Source: Aminobacter niigataensis
GTDB taxonomy: Bacteria; Pseudomonadota; Alphaproteobacteria; Rhizobiales; Rhizobiaceae
DNA length: 64,000 bases
Direction: 5' to 3'
Assembly (NCBI RefSeq): GCF_014200015.1
Contig: NZ_JACHOT010000001.1
Location: 248,001 to 312,000 of the forward strand
The position numbers and the translations under genes are program-made. Below are positions 61,273 through 64,000 of the stretch, piece by piece. Under the pieces are notes generated by a model that saw only the letters and a list, made by a program, of their open reading frames with translations, ran no database searches and was not told the origin of the DNA. The stretch's first letter is position 1. Each line of letters opens with the position of its first letter.

Positions 61273-61987
61273 AACGCTTACTCCAACCCAAAGGTGGCGG
61301 CATTACCTGACGACTACGCGAACCAAACAGACCGGACGCAGAATAGCACCCTGGTGAAAACGACAATTTCGCAACCAGGTTGTTCCCGTGGAAAATCTGG
61401 ACGCAAGTGCTTGTAAGCCCCACTCGCCAACTGAACTTTACCAATTTGTTTACCTTTTGTAAACCATGGTTAATATTCGTATCTATAGAAGGAAAATCAA
61501 TATACATCTTAAAATATCGTACTTGTATGAGCGTGTTAGATTTATGATTTGTGCGAGGTTATCTTTGGTCTAGATTGATTTATGCGGATCGAAGTTCCAA
61601 ATTTACGCTTATGTTCGGTTGGGTTGCAATTCGTCACTTTTATATTATGCATCGCTTTAATAACGTTTCTATCAGCCGATACCTCGCAAAATGCATTCCG
61701 GCCGCTCGAATGCGTCGTAAAACCCGTGCTGGTTGCATTTTTTGGGAACGTTCACTCGGCTGGTCGCAATATTGTGATCGGTGGCAAAAAGAGTGCGCCA
61801 AGGCCGCGTCGTGCTGCGTGGTGTGGCCCGGCAGCTACTTTCCACAGCTCATTGTAGCCGCGGCGCATATAGTGCGCGCTAGCGAATGACGCTCGACAGT
61901 CCGCATGGTAGGTTGTCGTTAGATGACATGCGGCGGGGTTAGTCCAAATACGGCATATGATTGCAGTGCCGCTTTCCATTCCGCGTA
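61273..61987. other. AT-rich gene-poor region upstream of the glycosyltransferase operon
   Basis: About 715 bases. The part 61420-61620 is strikingly AT-rich compared with the rest and contains GTTTAC, a five-base centre and GTAAAC (61448-61464). It probably holds the operon promoter and may be a site for AT-preferring regulators of polysaccharide genes such as MucR, which is inference. Two open frames of 91 and 112 codons overlap in 61551-61889; neither has a ribosome site or family features, so I call no gene. Confidence 0.5.
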
Positions 61988-62359
61988 ATGCGGATTGTTC
62001 GAGGGTTCAATTTGCCTAGTTCGCACCAGCCTGCAGATCCCAGCAAACACGACGCCGTCGATGCCTGGGTTGTCCTGATGAAAAAGTGGGACGCCGCCTA
62101 CAAGGATTATCTATCCGCGCGTAATGCGCGAGCTGCGGGCGAGGCCAAATCGGGTGATCCGAGCCCGGAATTGAAGCACCGCGAGGCCCAGGCGCTGGCA
62201 TTGCTTGCCGAAATCAAGGCGGAGATGGACAAGGTTGTCGCCGACACGCGACAGCGTCGCGAGCCGATTGGCGAGTCCATTGTCGTGGGAACCATCACCA
62301 CCGGCGAGGTCGAGAGCGAAAACCCTGGCGAACCGGGGACAAACCCATCCGAACGCTGA
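61988..62359 (+). CDS. hypothetical helical protein
   Basis: About 123 residues from the ATG at 61988 (a TTG at 62012 is an alternative). A polar N terminus is followed by helices rich in Ala, Lys and Glu (VDAWVVLMKKWDAAYKDYLSARNARAAG; AQALALLAEIKAEMDKVVADTRQRRE) with a coiled-coil look, then an acidic disordered tail. No signal peptide or known domain recognised. Confidence 0.6.
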   Translation: MRIVRGFNLPSSHQPADPSKHDAVDAWVVLMKKWDAAYKDYLSARNARAAGEAKSGDPSPELKHREAQALALLAEIKAEMDKVVADTRQRREPIGESIVVGTITTGEVESENPGEPGTNPSER

Positions 62360-62422
62360 CTCCGTTTCGGCCGGCCGGAAAGTTCCGTCCCGGCCGCTTG
62401 CACGCGTCGCCGATCTCGCTTG

Positions 62423-63070
62423 TCACTCCGGCCGCAGGAAGCGGCCGTTGACCCAGCCCTCCTGACCGCGGTAGCGCACCTTGCACCAGCTCTGGCCGTC
62501 CTGGCAGCCGAGATTGCGCAGGCCGCCGGCGTCGAACGGTATCTCGGCAACGACGAAGCCGCGCGGTGAGGGCGTCGTGCGCATGTTGAGCACATCATCG
62601 GGCGTTACGCCGACGACGCGCCAGGAGCGCGGTCCCGGCAACGGCTCCGGACCGGGGCCAGGTGCTTCGCCGCGTCCGGCAATGCGGACATCGAGCGAAA
62701 ACGGTGCCGGGCGGTTGCGCCGCGCTTCGGCGCGCACGAGATAGATCTGGATCGTATAGACGCCGGAGGCCGGCAGCCGGCCGTCCCATTGGGTCTGTTC
62801 GCGGGCGATGGTCCGGCCGCGCGGATCGAGCACGTTGAAATAGAGGAAGGTGTTGCGCGAATTGAGGTCGAGGCTCATGCGCTGGCCGGCGCGCGCCTCG
62901 AGCCTGTAGGAGGCGCTGATGCGGCCGATGACGATGCCGCGCACCGTCGTCTGCGTCGCGCCAGGGCGCATGCGCAGCGTTTCCACGCGCTCCTGCGCCG
63001 CCGCAACCTGCGGGAGGGCCGGCGCAAAAGCCAGCATGAGTGCCAGAAATAGACTGCTACGTCGCATCAT
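62423..63070 (-). CDS. secreted protein with C-terminal bacterial SH3 domain
   Basis: A 215-residue exported protein. A signal peptide (LFLALMLAFAPALPQVAAAQ) is followed by a beta-rich domain resembling pre-peptidase C-terminal modules (YRLEARAGQRMSLDLNSRNTFLYFNVLDP), a proline-rich linker and an SH3b domain (VLNMRTTPSPRGFVVAEIP, WCKVRYRGQEGWVNGRFL). SH3b domains often bind peptidoglycan. Cell-envelope role inferred. Confidence 0.75.
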   Translation of the reverse strand: MMRRSSLFLALMLAFAPALPQVAAAQERVETLRMRPGATQTTVRGIVIGRISASYRLEARAGQRMSLDLNSRNTFLYFNVLDPRGRTIAREQTQWDGRLPASGVYTIQIYLVRAEARRNRPAPFSLDVRIAGRGEAPGPGPEPLPGPRSWRVVGVTPDDVLNMRTTPSPRGFVVAEIPFDAGGLRNLGCQDGQSWCKVRYRGQEGWVNGRFLRPE

Positions 63071-63172
63071 CTCGGTCCCCGAAAGAGAATCTGCTGCGAT
63101 CCTAGCGCAATGGTTGCAGGAAGAAAGCCTGGCTGCTGCAGTCTGTCGTCGCTGCAGTGCCTGCGGTCCGGG

Positions 63173-63487
63173 TCAGCCGCCGCTGATGGCGGTGAGCACG
63201 AACACCTCGACGCCGGGCCTGAGCTTCGTCTTCAGCGTCGCGCGCTCGCCTTCGACGAAGACGTTCATGTGCTTGCGGATGGCAGGGCGGCTGTCGCAGA
63301 TGCGGTCGCGCATGCCAGGCCAGCTTTTGTCGAGTTGGTCGACCATCTCCTTGACCGTTGAGGCCGTCATTTCCACCCGTCGCGGCGCACCTGGGAACAG
63401 GTCGACGAGCACGCCGGGAAGCCGCACCACGATGGGCGCGGCTTCAGCCTGATGTTTCCCGGTGCGGGATGGGGCGTCGCCGAGCAT
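63173..63487 (-). CDS. MoaD/ThiS-like small sulfur-carrier-type protein
   Basis: A 104-residue ubiquitin-like protein: IVVRLPGVLVDLFPGAPRRVEM, VKEMVDQLDKSWPGMRDRICD, KHMNVFVEGERATLKTKLRPGVEVFVLTAISGG. It ends in exposed Gly-Gly, the terminus activated by adenylation in sulfur carriers. The start at 63487 lies 14 bases after the stop of the BNR-repeat gene, so the two are co-transcribed. The partner acceptor is unknown. Confidence 0.82.
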   Translation of the reverse strand: MLGDAPSRTGKHQAEAAPIVVRLPGVLVDLFPGAPRRVEMTASTVKEMVDQLDKSWPGMRDRICDSRPAIRKHMNVFVEGERATLKTKLRPGVEVFVLTAISGG

Positions 63488-63500
63488 CTGCCTTTTCCCG

Positions 63501-64000
63501 TCAGTCCACCACAAGCGTTTCCACCGACAGGATCGAGGGCAAGTGCTGGGTGACGTTCACCCAGCTTTCGCCCTCGTCGGCGCTGGCGAACAGCGCGCCC
63601 GAACTGGTGCCGAAATAGACGCCGGCCGGTTCCAGCCGGTCGGTCGCCATCGCCTGGCGCAGCACGCCGATATAGGCGTTTTCCTGCGGTAGGCCGCTGC
63701 GCATCGCCTGCCACTCGCGGCCGGCGTCGCGCGTCCGCCACACGGCTGCCTTGGCGTCGGGGACATAGCGGCCGGCGGAATCGCCGTTGAGCGGCACAAG
63801 GTACAGCGTTTCGGGATCGCGCGGGTGGGTGGCGGCCGGAAAACCGAAGGTCGACGGCAGGCCCTTTTCGATGCTGACCCAGCGCTTGCCGCCATCGTCG
63901 GAGCGGTACATGCCGCAATGGTTCTGCTGGTAGAGCCGGTCGGGCATACCTGGCGCCATCACCAGATTGTGCACGCACTGGCCGAATTCGGGGTAGTTCT
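63501..64000 (-). CDS. BNR/sialidase-like beta-propeller protein (5' end outside window)
   Basis: The C-terminal 166 codons of a gene that continues past the right edge; the reading frame is open through the last base (NYPEFGQCVHNLV). Asp-box (BNR) repeats are visible, such as YRSDDGGKRW, WRTRDAGREW and FASADEGESW. The family folds as a beta-propeller seen in sialidases and photosystem assembly proteins. It precedes a MoaD-like gene, a pair found in several bacterial groups. Function not established. Confidence 0.8.
   Translation of the reverse strand, partial: NYPEFGQCVHNLVMAPGMPDRLYQQNHCGMYRSDDGGKRWVSIEKGLPSTFGFPAATHPRDPETLYLVPLNGDSAGRYVPDAKAAVWRTRDAGREWQAMRSGLPQENAYIGVLRQAMATDRLEPAGVYFGTSSGALFASADEGESWVNVTQHLPSILSVETLVVD

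Noticed and set aside
61551-61889. Open frames of 112 and 91 codons in the AT-rich region
   Set aside because: They overlap each other in different frames, lack ribosome sites and have no recognisable family; the 91-codon frame has one hydrophobic stretch but that alone is not enough.

Overview
The window is a GC-rich chromosomal segment from an alphaproteobacterium, most likely of the order Hyphomicrobiales (Rhizobiales) in the Mesorhizobium/Aminobacter/Phyllobacteriaceae neighbourhood. The evidence is an AapJQMP-type amino-acid transporter, two DUF982 proteins, a rhizobial-type flagellin, NnrR-type (TTGCG-N4-CGCAA) boxes, a NasS/NasT nitrate-sensing pair and typical rhizobial glycosyltransferases. 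I see no tRNA, rRNA, CRISPR array, insertion sequence, integrase or phage gene. Genus-level placement is inference.

Layout. (1) 0.2-6.3 kb, +: cystathionine beta-lyase-like enzyme, a complete polar amino-acid ABC importer, and two DUF982 proteins. (2) 6.4-10.2 kb: LysR regulator divergent from a DHA2-type MFS exporter, then a secreted ankyrin-repeat protein overlapping a nucleoside/guanine deaminase. (3) 10.3-19.3 kb, -: an apparent catabolic operon, rpiR-type regulator > enolase-superfamily protein > creatininase-like amidohydrolase > dppABCDF-type ABC importer > RidA, for an unidentified substrate. (4) 19.4-26.6 kb, -: ExaC/AcoD-type aldehyde dehydrogenase with DUF779 partner and a GAF-Fis regulator, followed by an NTF2-FMO flavoprotein oxygenase with a perfect sigma-54 promoter, a 20-codon leader peptide and its own AcoR-type activator. 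(5) 26.8-28.4 kb, -: a solitary flagellin gene interrupted by one in-frame amber codon.

(6) 28.7-47 kb is a nitrate-to-nitrous-oxide respiration island: napEFDABC, DUF1858, nnrR, pseudoazurin, nnrS, nirV, nirK, a hemerythrin-like protein, a 51-residue membrane protein, norEFCBQD, hemN and DUF2249. At least eight NnrR-like sites lie in its intergenic gaps, so a single NO-responsive Crp/Fnr protein plausibly coordinates it. No nos (N2O reductase) gene lies in the window.

(7) 47.1-48.4 kb: a VOC-family protein and a glutathione transferase. (8) 48.5-57.4 kb: nitrate assimilation, nasT-nasS, then a sigma-54 promoter, an ANTAR-type hexaloop hairpin and an intrinsic terminator, then nitrate transporter, nirB, nirD and nasA. 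Nitrate relieves NasS inhibition of NasT, which then antiterminates. (9) 57.4-61.3 kb, -: three glycosyltransferases, one fused to a polysaccharide deacetylase with its own internal Shine-Dalgarno start. An AT-rich gene-poor stretch follows. (10) 62-64 kb: a small hypothetical protein, a secreted SH3 protein, a MoaD-like protein ending in Gly-Gly and a BNR-repeat protein cut by the window edge.

All calls come from reading sequence and motifs; no database search was run.
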